From NCBI GenBank assembly GCA_024399035.1, contig JAKSID010000001.1:1-64000 (forward strand): a DNA stretch of 64,000 nucleotides, read 5' to 3'. Both the position numbers and the translations under genes were made by a program. Shown piece by piece: positions 45,281-52,650 of this stretch (the stretch's first letter is position 1; each line of letters begins with the position of its first letter). A model generated the notes under the pieces. The model saw only the letters and a list, made by a program, of their open reading frames with translations, was not told where the DNA came from and made no database searches. This DNA comes from Fibrobacter sp. (lineage in GTDB: Bacteria; Fibrobacterota; Fibrobacteria; Fibrobacterales; Fibrobacteraceae).

Positions 45281-45317
45281 AACCTCCCGATTTTCGTCGG
45301 GAGGTTTCTTTTTTTTT
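45281..45317 (+). terminator. terminator of GH43 copy A
   Basis: AACCTCCCGA-N6-TCGGGAGGTT (45281-45306) then a T-run. The stem matches the one behind copy B (47804-47822). Confidence 0.85.
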
Positions 45318-45329
45318 GGGGGGGGGGGG
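45309..45329. repeat. T9G12 homopolymer tract
   Basis: Nine T (45309-45317) immediately followed by twelve G (45318-45329), then C and further G-rich sequence to about 45349. It directly abuts the copy A terminator and lies 132 nt before the copy B start codon. Such runs are prone to slippage in replication and sequencing. Confidence 0.9.
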
Positions 45330-45461
45330 CGGTTGGGGAGGGGGTGGCGTTGTCAAATTGTCCATGATAAGTGTACTCCAACTAGGAATAATTTGTGAGT
45401 ATTTGGGTAACTTTATAGTGGGTGGTTCTACATGTGTAGGGCTCTCTGTATGGGATGTAAT

Positions 45462-47756
45462 ATGAAAAAGAATTTTAAAAGAATGCTGTTCTTGACAGCA
45501 GCCTTTGGTTTGGGTTCCGCATTTGCCTATAACCCAATTTCTACTTACCACTACTTGGCTGACCCCGGTGCAGCTGCAGATGATGAATACTTCTACATCA
45601 TTACGGACTCCGATGACCCGGCTGCATACAATGCCACCGGTTATAACATTAAGGCTCTTTACGGTTTCCGCAGTAAGGATATGCAGAACTGGACTGACTT
45701 CGGCATCATCTACGATGCTCGTCAGGTAAGCGGTATTAACGACATTTGGGCTTCCGGCATTGCTGCTGATCCCAAGACTGGCAAGCTGTATATCGTGTTC
45801 CCCGATGGCGGTGGCGGCGGTATTGGCTACATCAAGGCCGACAGTATTGCAGGCCCCTGGTCCAACGCAGTAGGCCAGGGCAAGGATAAGCTTGTTGGTG
45901 GCCGTGGCATTATCGGCTGCGATGGCGTTTCCTGGTGCTTTGACCCGGGCATCTTCATCGATGACGATGGTACTACCTACGTAACATGGGGTGGTGGCGA
46001 AAGCACTAGCCGCCCCAATACAGATAACTTTGACGTGGTCAAGCTGAATGATGCCAAGGATGCTCCGGTGGGCAATGGCTCTCACGTGAAGGTGAACGGC
46101 CTTTCTACCCGTAAGATGCTGGAAGCGTCCTACATCCACAAGCACAACAAGAAATATTATTTCTCCTACAGTACTGGCTGGCAGCAGGGTGCTCCCACCA
46201 TCGACTACGGTATTGGTGATAGCCCCATGGGTCCCTTTACCTGGAAGGGTACCATTCTTGGCGACCCCAGCATGAATGGCAAGAGCATTAACGGCAACAA
46301 CAACCATCATGGTATTGCCGAATTCAAGGGCCATTCCTACGTAGTTTACCATGACCGCCGTATTGCCAAGGGGCATGATGGTCTAGAAATCATTCCTGCA
46401 GATGATGGTAAGCCGAATCCGGATCCGGGATACCATCGTAGTGTTTCCGTGGATGAAATGTTCTACAATGCTGACGGTACCATCAAGCAGGTGGTTTGCA
46501 CCAATGAAGGACCTAAGCAGATTGAAAATTTTGACCCGTATGACTGGTATCCGGCTCTCACCAGCTCCAAGCAGAAGGGTGTTCGCAGCCGTTCTCTCTA
46601 TGCTCCGGGCAAGGTTGCTGGAAGCCTCTTGTTGCCGCTCGCTAGCCGCAGCGAATCCTGGATCCGCGTTTCTGGCGTAGACTTCGGCAAGGGTGCAACT
46701 GGCTTCTCTGTAGAAGCTGCAAGTACTGCTGACAATAACAAGATTGAAATCCGCAAGGGCTCCGCAACGGGTACCTTGGCTGGCACCTGTACCCTCAAGA
46801 AGACCGGTTCCAAGAACACCTTCGCAGAAACTTCCTGCGATGTGGATGGCCTCTCCGGCATCGTAGAACAGCTGTTCCTGGTGTTCAAGGGTTCTCAGGA
46901 CTCTACCATGGCCATCAAGGGCTGGGGCTTCGAAGGTAGCGGCAAGACTCCTCCGGAACCGCAGAAGGCCTTCAATGATGGCAACAAGCCGTGGGCAATT
47001 CCTGGCACCATCCAGATGGAAGACTTCGACATTCCGGGCACTGGCCGCGGCGATGAATACGCTTCCTACAGCGATAACGATGCAGAAAACCACGGCGACA
47101 GCGATTACCGCAAGGATACCGGCGTTGATCTGTACAAGAAGTCCAACAACCGCGTTGTTGTGGGCTACAACCAGAAGGACGAATGGCTGGAATACACCGT
47201 TAACGTAGCTAAGGCTGGCGACTACACCATGTACGCTGCAGTTGCTTCTGCAAATTCCACCTCTGGGTTCAAGCTTTCCTTGGATGGTAAGGATATCACC
47301 GAAAATATCGCGGTTCCGGCAGCTAAGGCTGGTGACGATAATTACGATGATTACAACAAGGTTTCTGCAAATGTGACCTTGCCGGCTGGTGAACATGTTC
47401 TTCGCTTCACCGTTACCGGTGACTGGATGGACATTGACTACATTAACTTCGTAGAAGGTAAGGATAGCGATGATGATGCTCCCATTCCTGGAGCTACTGT
47501 CGAACCGGTATCCAGTTCTTCTGTAGAAACCGAACCTGGTAGTTCTTCTTCTGTCCAGTCCATTATGGATGTTAACTTTGCTACAGCATCCAGCGCAGAA
47601 TACCATGTCTTTGATCCTCAGGGTCATCGTTTGGGCTCTGTGAAGTTGGTTGGCAGCGTATCTGAATCTTTGAAGGCTGCAGGCTATGCTAAGGGCATTT
47701 ACATGCTTAAGCAGGTCAACGGTTCCAGGAAGATGATGGTAAATATCGCCAAGTAA
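45462..47756 (+). CDS. secreted GH43 enzyme with CBM6-like domains (tandem copy B)
   Basis: 764 aa. ATG 45462 is preferred over 45432 because it starts a normal signal peptide M-K-K-N-F-K-R...A-F-A-Y, as in copy A. GH43 triad: D34 in L-A-D-P-G-A, C-F-D-P-G-I-F-I-D-D-D-G and L-E-A-S-Y-I-H-K (acid Glu; copy A has E-A-P). Same CBM6-like pair as copy A, S-R-S-E-S-W-I-R-V-S-G and N-x-K-D-E-W-L-E-Y, then a serine linker absent from copy A and the shared C-terminal module ending G-I-Y-M-L-K-Q-V-N-G. The changed A-P to A-S next to the acid Glu may shift specificity. Upstream are the copy A terminator and a poly-G tract. Confidence 0.88.
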   Translation: MKKNFKRMLFLTAAFGLGSAFAYNPISTYHYLADPGAAADDEYFYIITDSDDPAAYNATGYNIKALYGFRSKDMQNWTDFGIIYDARQVSGINDIWASGIAADPKTGKLYIVFPDGGGGGIGYIKADSIAGPWSNAVGQGKDKLVGGRGIIGCDGVSWCFDPGIFIDDDGTTYVTWGGGESTSRPNTDNFDVVKLNDAKDAPVGNGSHVKVNGLSTRKMLEASYIHKHNKKYYFSYSTGWQQGAPTIDYGIGDSPMGPFTWKGTILGDPSMNGKSINGNNNHHGIAEFKGHSYVVYHDRRIAKGHDGLEIIPADDGKPNPDPGYHRSVSVDEMFYNADGTIKQVVCTNEGPKQIENFDPYDWYPALTSSKQKGVRSRSLYAPGKVAGSLLLPLASRSESWIRVSGVDFGKGATGFSVEAASTADNNKIEIRKGSATGTLAGTCTLKKTGSKNTFAETSCDVDGLSGIVEQLFLVFKGSQDSTMAIKGWGFEGSGKTPPEPQKAFNDGNKPWAIPGTIQMEDFDIPGTGRGDEYASYSDNDAENHGDSDYRKDTGVDLYKKSNNRVVVGYNQKDEWLEYTVNVAKAGDYTMYAAVASANSTSGFKLSLDGKDITENIAVPAAKAGDDNYDDYNKVSANVTLPAGEHVLRFTVTGDWMDIDYINFVEGKDSDDDAPIPGATVEPVSSSSVETEPGSSSSVQSIMDVNFATASSAEYHVFDPQGHRLGSVKLVGSVSESLKAAGYAKGIYMLKQVNGSRKMMVNIAK

Positions 47757-47799
47757 TAAGAAACTCCATACACAAAGGGTCTTGATCCTTAAAAACAAG

Positions 47800-47832
47800 G
47801 AATCCTCCCGAGTCGTCGGGAGGTTTCCTGTT
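47800..47832 (+). terminator. terminator of GH43 copy B
   Basis: CCTCCCGA-GTCG-TCGGGAGG (47804-47822) followed by a short, interrupted T stretch. Confidence 0.7.
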
Positions 47833-47947
47833 TACGAAAGGTTTTGTCAAGAAAGCGGAGATGTTGCTTGTCATTTGTCTCACAGTTGTATTCGTTTTTC
47901 TTGAACTATTTTAATTTTGTAAGAAATGTAAACATAAGGAGTATCAA

Positions 47948-48382
47948 ATGAAAAAGATTTTATTTGCAATAGTTTGTGCAACATTACTTTTCATGACGGG
48001 CTGTGTTTCTTTAGCGTCTCGTCCCGCAGGGTCTGGATCCTTTGCTGTTGCGGCAACGAATGCTAATCAGACTAATATCGTGGCCTATAAGAATGTTGAA
48101 TCTGATTGGATGCGTTGTGATGTCGTTGAGTTCGTTGCAAACTATACATCTGGTGACTTTGATAACGTTATTGATGTTTCGATGACTGTTAGACAAAAAG
48201 GCTTTGGCGGATTTTTGTTCTCCACGAAGTGCAAGTTTGCTGGCGTAGCTGTAAAGTATGGTTTAGATGATCGACGAGAAAAATCAAAGTCTTCTTCCAA
48301 AAAGTCTTCATCCAAAAAGACTTCAAAGAAGAAGGCTAAGAAGAATGTTGATGAAGAAGTGGATGAATACGAAGAAGAATAA
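47948..48382 (+). CDS. small lipoprotein with lysine/serine tail
   Basis: 144 aa. Lipoprotein signal ending L-F-M-T-G-C-V-S. The middle (about 25-105) is beta-prone and of no family I recognise. The last 35 residues are S-K-S-S-S-K-K repeats followed by an acidic end, likely disordered and able to bind polyanions or peptidoglycan (speculation). AAGGAG lies 6 nt before the ATG. A terminator follows at 48409-48436. Confidence 0.7.
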   Translation: MKKILFAIVCATLLFMTGCVSLASRPAGSGSFAVAATNANQTNIVAYKNVESDWMRCDVVEFVANYTSGDFDNVIDVSMTVRQKGFGGFLFSTKCKFAGVAVKYGLDDRREKSKSSSKKSSSKKTSKKKAKKNVDEEVDEYEEE

Positions 48383-48408
48383 AAGCCGTTCTTTCACATA
48401 TTTTGAAG

Positions 48409-48436
48409 AGCCAGCCTGTAAGGGCGGGCTTTTTTA
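48409..48436 (+). terminator. terminator after small lipoprotein gene
   Basis: AGCC-A-GCC...GGGC-GGGCT hairpin followed by six T. Confidence 0.65.
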
Positions 48437-48490
48437 TGTATGAGAACTGTCTCGCATTATTGTTGTGCGCACGATTCTGAAAGTTGAATA

Positions 48491-48521
48491 AAAAAAGAAA
48501 AGACCCGGTTTAACCAGGTCT
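48491..48521 (-). terminator. terminator of tRNA-Leu copy 1
   Basis: On the minus strand GACCTGG-TTAAA-CCGGGTC (about 48502-48520, with one G-U pair) is followed by TTTTCTTTTTTT. Confidence 0.75.
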
Positions 48522-48528
48522 CTTCTAC

Positions 48529-48612
48529 TGCGGTCGGACAGACTTGAACTGTCATGGGATCGCTCCCACTAGCACCTCAAGCTAGCGTGTCTACCAATTC
48601 CACCACGACCGC
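48529..48612 (-). tRNA. tRNA-Leu (anticodon GAG), copy 1
   Basis: Class II tRNA, 84 nt with discriminator A. Acceptor GCGGTCG/CGACCGC, anticodon stem CTAGC/GCTAG with loop TTGAGGT (anticodon GAG, reads CUC/CUU), long variable arm with GGGA/TCCC, T-arm GACAG-TTCAAGT-CTGTC. CCA is not encoded. Identical in sequence to the copy at 50670-50753. Confidence 0.95.
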
Positions 48613-49064
48613 ATGATCCTTAATGGAACACCCTCTTGCGAGAGCGACACAAAGATATAAATACTTTTGACTCTTGTAAAGGGTTTTGGGGTGTTTTTTT
48701 TTGAAAAAAGTAAAGGATTCCTACGTAAATTTAGCTCGCACGCTCACTACTTACGTCGCTACGCTCCTTTATAGTTCACTTAGCGACTAAATTTCCTTCG
48801 GAATCCAATGCGTTTTGACTTCAAAAAAACAAGTGATTTTAGCTGAAATGCTGAAGGCTTCCACCGAAGCGTTGCTCGCACGCTCACTACTTACGTCGCT
48901 ACGCTCCTTTATAGTTCACTTAGCGACTAAATTTCCTTCGGAATCCAATGCGTTTTGACTTCAAAAAAACAAGTGATTTTAGCTGAAATGCTGAAGGCTT
49001 CCACCGAAGCGTTGCTCGCTCGCTCACTACTTACGTCGCTACGCTCCTTTATAATTCACTAATG
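48613..49064. repeat. 140-bp tandem repeat array, 2.3 copies
   Basis: Two perfect or near-perfect 140-bp units (48734-48873 and 48874-49013) and a third partial unit (49014-49061). Each starts GCTCGCNCGCTCACTAC. In each unit GTCGCTA and TAGCGAC pair around a 19-nt loop. Before unit 1, GGATTCC (48715-48721) and AAATTTAG (48727-48734) pair with CTAAATTT (48787-48794) and GGAATCC (48800-48806), making a long interrupted hairpin. No open frame or RNA family is recognised. It lies between tRNA-Leu copy 1 and the murD terminator. Confidence 0.9.
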
Positions 49065-49065
49065 C

Positions 49066-49096
49066 AAAAAAAGACGGCCTTGGGGAGGTCGTCTTT
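49066..49096 (-). terminator. murD terminator
   Basis: Hairpin GACGACC / GGCCGTC (one mismatch) with seven A on its left, reading as a T-run on the minus strand. Confidence 0.7.
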
Positions 49097-49132
49097 TGTG
49101 AATCTTTGAACTCGCGAGGCTTATGCGTCGGC

Positions 49133-50476
49133 TTATACGTCGGCGACAAGCTTGTCGAAGACTTGGCCGCGGACCTTGTAGTTCTTGAACAGACCAAAAC
49201 TTGCGCAGGCGGGGCTCATAATGACGGTGCCGCCCTGACCGATGGCGAGGCTGTCGGCGAAGGCTTCTTCCAGGGTGGGGAAGATGGCGGTCTTGATGCC
49301 TGCGGCGTCTACACCGGCCTTTTTAAGGTCTTCCAGCATGCGTTCTGCAGTGGCGCCGATCAAAGCGATGCGCTTCAGGTTGGGGCGTTCCTTCACCAGG
49401 ATTTCGCTGAGTTCCGTAAAGTCTGCGTTCTTTTCGGAACCGCCCAGAATCAGGGCGAAGGGGCGCTTCATGCTGCCTGTTGCTGCGATGGTAGCGTCGG
49501 GGCGTGTGGCGTAGCTGTCGTTGTAAAATTCGATGCCGTTCTTTTCTCCCTTGAATTCCATACGGAAGGGGAGGGTTTCGTAGCTCTTCAAAGCTTCGAA
49601 TGCGTCTGCGACCTTGACACCGAGAGCAGTACAAGCCAATGTAGCTGCAGCCATGTTTTCAAGCTGGTAAATGCCGCGGACCTTGCAGTCGCTCAAGTAC
49701 AACTTGTCGTTACCGATAGTCAAAACAGAGCCGTCGATGTTTGCGTCGCCGTCGCCGAAGCTTACTGCCAGCTTATTGCGGGCCGGGCTTTCGCTTGCAA
49801 TCTTTGCGGTAGGTGCCGCGTCCTTCAGGTACACGCAAGTGCTGGCGGACTTCTGCCAACGCACCAGGTTGGCCTTGGCGTCGCGGTATTCCTCGACAGT
49901 CTTGTGCCAGTCCAAGTGCTCGGTGCTTACACGGAGAACCACACCCACATCCGGAGACAAGGACAACGTCATCAGCTGGAAACTGGACAATTCCAGAATG
50001 CTTACGCGGTCGGCGGTTTCGTCTTCCAGCAGGTCCAGTGCCGGCACGCCAAAGTTACCGCCGATGATGTTTGCCTTGCCGCACTTGTCGAGAATGTGGC
50101 TGATCATGCTCACGGTACTGCCCTTGCCCAAGGTGCCGGTAACGCCAAGGGTCTTTGCGGACTTAGTTTGTTCTAAAAACAGTTGAATCTGGCTGGTCAT
50201 CATGCCGCCGTTCATCTGGAACTTGAACAGTTCCTGGCTCATAGGATAGACGCCTGCGGAACGAACCACGGTCACGCAATCCTTAAGGCCGTCCAGGTAG
50301 CTCTCGCCGCTGCAAACCTTCACGTTCACGCCGGCAGGAACTTCCGGCAAGTTCACCGGATTTTTGTCCATCACCACAATGTCCTTGACGCCTTCACGGA
50401 ACAGGTAACGCAAAGTGCTCTGGCCTTCAACGCCAAAGCCGAGAATACCAACAGGAGAAACCAAATTGTTGTTCAT
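49133..50476 (-). CDS. murD: UDP-N-acetylmuramoyl-L-alanine--D-glutamate ligase
   Basis: 447 aa. Adds D-Glu to UDP-MurNAc-L-Ala in the cytoplasm during peptidoglycan synthesis. N-terminal G-I-L-G-F-G-V-E-G-Q-S, central ATP site G-V-T-G-T-L-G-K-G-S-T (the family usually has G-T-N-G-K-S-T, so there is one extra residue and Leu for Asn), S-T-E-H-L-D-W-H, N-D-S-Y-A-T-R-P-D-A (usual N-D-S-K-A-T), and C-terminal L-I-G-A-T-A-E-R and L-S/M-S-P-A-C-A-S-F. The P-loop change and Tyr for Lys in the N-D-S-K motif are noteworthy. It stands apart from a dcw cluster, between two tRNA-Leu genes. Confidence 0.9.
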   Translation of the reverse strand: MNNNLVSPVGILGFGVEGQSTLRYLFREGVKDIVVMDKNPVNLPEVPAGVNVKVCSGESYLDGLKDCVTVVRSAGVYPMSQELFKFQMNGGMMTSQIQLFLEQTKSAKTLGVTGTLGKGSTVSMISHILDKCGKANIIGGNFGVPALDLLEDETADRVSILELSSFQLMTLSLSPDVGVVLRVSTEHLDWHKTVEEYRDAKANLVRWQKSASTCVYLKDAAPTAKIASESPARNKLAVSFGDGDANIDGSVLTIGNDKLYLSDCKVRGIYQLENMAAATLACTALGVKVADAFEALKSYETLPFRMEFKGEKNGIEFYNDSYATRPDATIAATGSMKRPFALILGGSEKNADFTELSEILVKERPNLKRIALIGATAERMLEDLKKAGVDAAGIKTAIFPTLEEAFADSLAIGQGGTVIMSPACASFGLFKNYKVRGQVFDKLVADV

Positions 50477-50633
50477 ATAAAACCTTTATTTGCGCGTGGT
50501 TCAAATTCGCAATTCTGTGCGGATCTTTGCCTCGAATTTCAAAGAGAAATTTAGCAATCAGAATGCAATTCGGTGCGACTTGTTCGCGTAATCTCGAAAC
50601 GGGAATAGCTACTGCTTGAATAGTCTTTCGAAA

Positions 50634-50663
50634 CAAAAAAGGCCCGCCCCAAAGGGACGGACC
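50634..50663 (-). terminator. terminator of tRNA-Leu copy 2
   Basis: Minus-strand hairpin GGTCCGTCCC / GGGGCGGGCC (50641-50663) followed by six T. Confidence 0.75.
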
Positions 50664-50669
50664 TTTTAC

Positions 50670-50753
50670 TGCGGTCGGACAGACTTGAACTGTCATGGGA
50701 TCGCTCCCACTAGCACCTCAAGCTAGCGTGTCTACCAATTCCACCACGACCGC
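50670..50753 (-). tRNA. tRNA-Leu (anticodon GAG), copy 2
   Basis: Same 84-nt class II tRNA as copy 1, with loop TTGAGGT. It sits 66 nt behind secG in the same direction and may be processed from a tpiA-secG-tRNA transcript. Identity ends at the gene borders, apart from a short shared flank on one side. Confidence 0.95.
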
Positions 50754-50819
50754 GAGTTTGCGCTGCAGCCCTACGAATAAATCCGTACGCTTACGCGCAA
50801 AAACCTTTTACTCAGGTAA

Positions 50820-51218
50820 TTATTCTGCGGCAGGTGCTGCTGCGGGAGCTTCTGCTGCCGGAGCTGCTTCGATTGCTGCGGGTGCGCCGAAGTCAGCGGG
50901 GAGGGCCGGTGCGGCCGGTGCCTGCTGGGCGGCGTTTTCGCGAGTAGCCTTCTGCATTGCGGATTCTTCTACAGTCTGATCCTGCTTAGCAACGATCAGG
51001 CCGAGACCAATCACGACGATGAAGAAAATCACAGCGACCACGCGGGTCAACTTCTGGATGAAGGTTGCTGCACCTGCGGTGGAGAAAGCAGACTGAGAAG
51101 TCATGCCACCGAGACCTGCCAGGCCGCCCATCTTATCGTTCTGAATGAGAACGAGGAGCATGAGGAACAAGCAGAGAAACACGTGAAGGACGATGCCGAT
51201 CCAAAAGAGAGTTGTCAT
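50820..51218 (-). CDS. secG: preprotein translocase subunit SecG
   Basis: 132 aa. Two membrane helices (about 4-24 and 55-76) around the conserved loop Q-N-D-K-M-G-G-L-A-G-L-G-G...F-S-T-A-G-A-A-T-F-I-Q-K-L-T. After residue 90 comes an alanine/proline/glutamate-rich cytoplasmic tail, longer than usual for SecG (E. coli 110 aa). Part of the SecYEG channel. It lies 47 nt behind tpiA, a common bacterial neighbour pair. Confidence 0.93.
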   Translation of the reverse strand: MTTLFWIGIVLHVFLCLFLMLLVLIQNDKMGGLAGLGGMTSQSAFSTAGAATFIQKLTRVVAVIFFIVVIGLGLIVAKQDQTVEESAMQKATRENAAQQAPAAPALPADFGAPAAIEAAPAAEAPAAAPAAE

Positions 51219-51265
51219 AGTCGTTTTTTACCTTGAGTAGTTTAAAGTTTTTATATGGCTGGAAA

Positions 51266-52027
51266 TTACTTAGCTTCTGCAGCTGCGATGATTTCCATGA
51301 AGGTGTTAGCCTTGAGGCCTGCACCACCAATCAAACCGCCGTCGATGTCCTTCTGAGCGAGGAGGCCAGCAGCGTTTGCGCCCTTCATAGAGCCACCGTA
51401 CTGGATGCGCATGCCTTCGGCAATTGCTTCGCCGTAGATTTCCTTAACAACGGAACGTACGAAAGCCTGGGTGTCCTGAGCCTGTTCGTCGGTAGCGGTA
51501 ACGCCAGTACCGATTGCCCAAACCGGTTCGTATGCGAGAACGCACTTAGCAGCGTCTTCAGCGGAAACGTCCTTGAAAGCACCCTTAACCTGGAGACCGA
51601 GAACTTCCTTCAGGATGCCACCGTTACGCTGGTCGAGAGTTTCGCCAATGCAGATGATGGGCTTCAGACCGGCTTCGAGAGTCTTCTTAACCTTCAGGTT
51701 AACAGTTTCTTCGGTTTCGCCGAAGTACTGACGCTGTTCGGAGTGACCGATGATCACGTATTCTGCACCGATTTCCTTAACCATGTCGATGGAAACCTTA
51801 CCGGTGTATGCGCCCTGGTCCTTCCAGTGGATGTCCTGGATAGCGAGCTTCACGTTGGTGCCCTTAACGACGTCTGCAACCTTAGCTGCGGCGAGGTAGG
51901 TCGGAGCGATGACCACTTCGGTCTTCTTCACGTCCTTGACGGCTTCAACGATGTCCTTAGCGAGCTGAACGGATTCGCTAACGGTCTTGTTCATCTTCCA
52001 GTTACCAGCAATGATATACTGACGCAT
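51266..52027 (-). CDS. tpiA: triose-phosphate isomerase
   Basis: 253 aa glycolytic TIM barrel. N-W-K-M-N-K at the N-terminus (Lys), I-I-G-H-S-E-Q-R (catalytic His95 equivalent), V-L-A-Y-E-P-V-W-A-I-G-T-G (catalytic Glu), and Y-G-G-S-M-K with the phosphate-gripping G-G-A-G-L near the end. First gene of the tpiA-secG-tRNA-Leu run on the minus strand. Confidence 0.96.
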   Translation of the reverse strand: MRQYIIAGNWKMNKTVSESVQLAKDIVEAVKDVKKTEVVIAPTYLAAAKVADVVKGTNVKLAIQDIHWKDQGAYTGKVSIDMVKEIGAEYVIIGHSEQRQYFGETEETVNLKVKKTLEAGLKPIICIGETLDQRNGGILKEVLGLQVKGAFKDVSAEDAAKCVLAYEPVWAIGTGVTATDEQAQDTQAFVRSVVKEIYGEAIAEGMRIQYGGSMKGANAAGLLAQKDIDGGLIGGAGLKANTFMEIIAAAEAK

Positions 52028-52073
52028 AATTAACTCCTTGGTGGGTTTAAAATTTAACGAGCGAAAATTTAGT

Positions 52074-52112
52074 AAAAAAAAGACCGCCAGGGGAGGTCCG
52101 GGCGGCTTTTTC
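52074..52112 (-). terminator. terminator of BamE-like lipoprotein gene
   Basis: Minus-strand hairpin GCCGCCCGGACC / GGCGGTC region with a T7 run, between the lipoprotein stop and the tpiA start. Confidence 0.7.
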
Positions 52113-52127
52113 TTCTAATAAAGTCTA

Positions 52128-52568
52128 TTAGTAGTTGCTGGAGTGCTTGGACTGGGGTGCCGGAGAGCCACCGTAACGGTCGCCTTCGATCTTTTCCAGG
52201 ATCCATTCTTCTTCGTAACCCTTCAGGCGGGCCTGGTCGGGGTGCTTCCAGTAGAGGCGGGTAATGAGCTTACCTTCGCGGGTGAAGTATTCCCAGACGC
52301 TGCTGGTTTCGGTGGAAGTTTCGTGGTCGGGAGGTCCCCAGAGCAGGTTGACCATGTCGTTGGTCATGCCTTCTTCAATATAACCCTGCTTGAAAACGTC
52401 CTTGAGACGCTTGTCAATGCCCATACTTTCCTTGATGGCGAAGTATTCGCGTTCGTATTCCTTACGGCCTTCACCACGTTCGATAAGAATCGGGGAAGAA
52501 TAACGGCTGGCGCAAGCCCAGAACATAAGGGCGCTAACGCCAAGCAAGCACAAATGAGAAAGCTTCAT
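52128..52568 (-). CDS. BamE/SmpA-like lipoprotein
   Basis: 146 aa from ATG 52568 (AGGAAA upstream). Lipoprotein signal ending M-F-W-A-C19. The central motif I-E-E-G-M-T-N-D-M-V-N-L-L-W-G-P-P-D followed by V-W-E-Y-F matches the SmpA/OmlA fold, in which G-M-T-x-x-x-V-x-x-L-x-G-x-P and W-x-Y are conserved. It may help outer-membrane protein assembly, but many such small lipoproteins have other roles. The C-terminal R-Y-G-G-S-P-A-P-Q-S tail is likely loose. Confidence 0.65.
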   Translation of the reverse strand: MKLSHLCLLGVSALMFWACASRYSSPILIERGEGRKEYEREYFAIKESMGIDKRLKDVFKQGYIEEGMTNDMVNLLWGPPDHETSTETSSVWEYFTREGKLITRLYWKHPDQARLKGYEEEWILEKIEGDRYGGSPAPQSKHSSNY

Positions 52569-52650
52569 AGTGTTTCCTTTAAAATTTGATGACCACAAAA
52601 TAAGAATTATCTAGCCCAATAGTTGAAAATATTTTTAATTTTACATTGAA

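Noticed and set aside
43449-46376. 975-codon minus-strand open frame over both GH43 genes
   Set aside because: It spans two unrelated gene ends, terminators and the poly-G tract; the translation has a proline/lysine block at the homopolymer and no motifs. Shadow of codon bias.
48734-49061. 140-bp repeats as a CRISPR array
   Set aside because: Units are directly adjacent with no unique spacers and are far too long; no cas genes are present.
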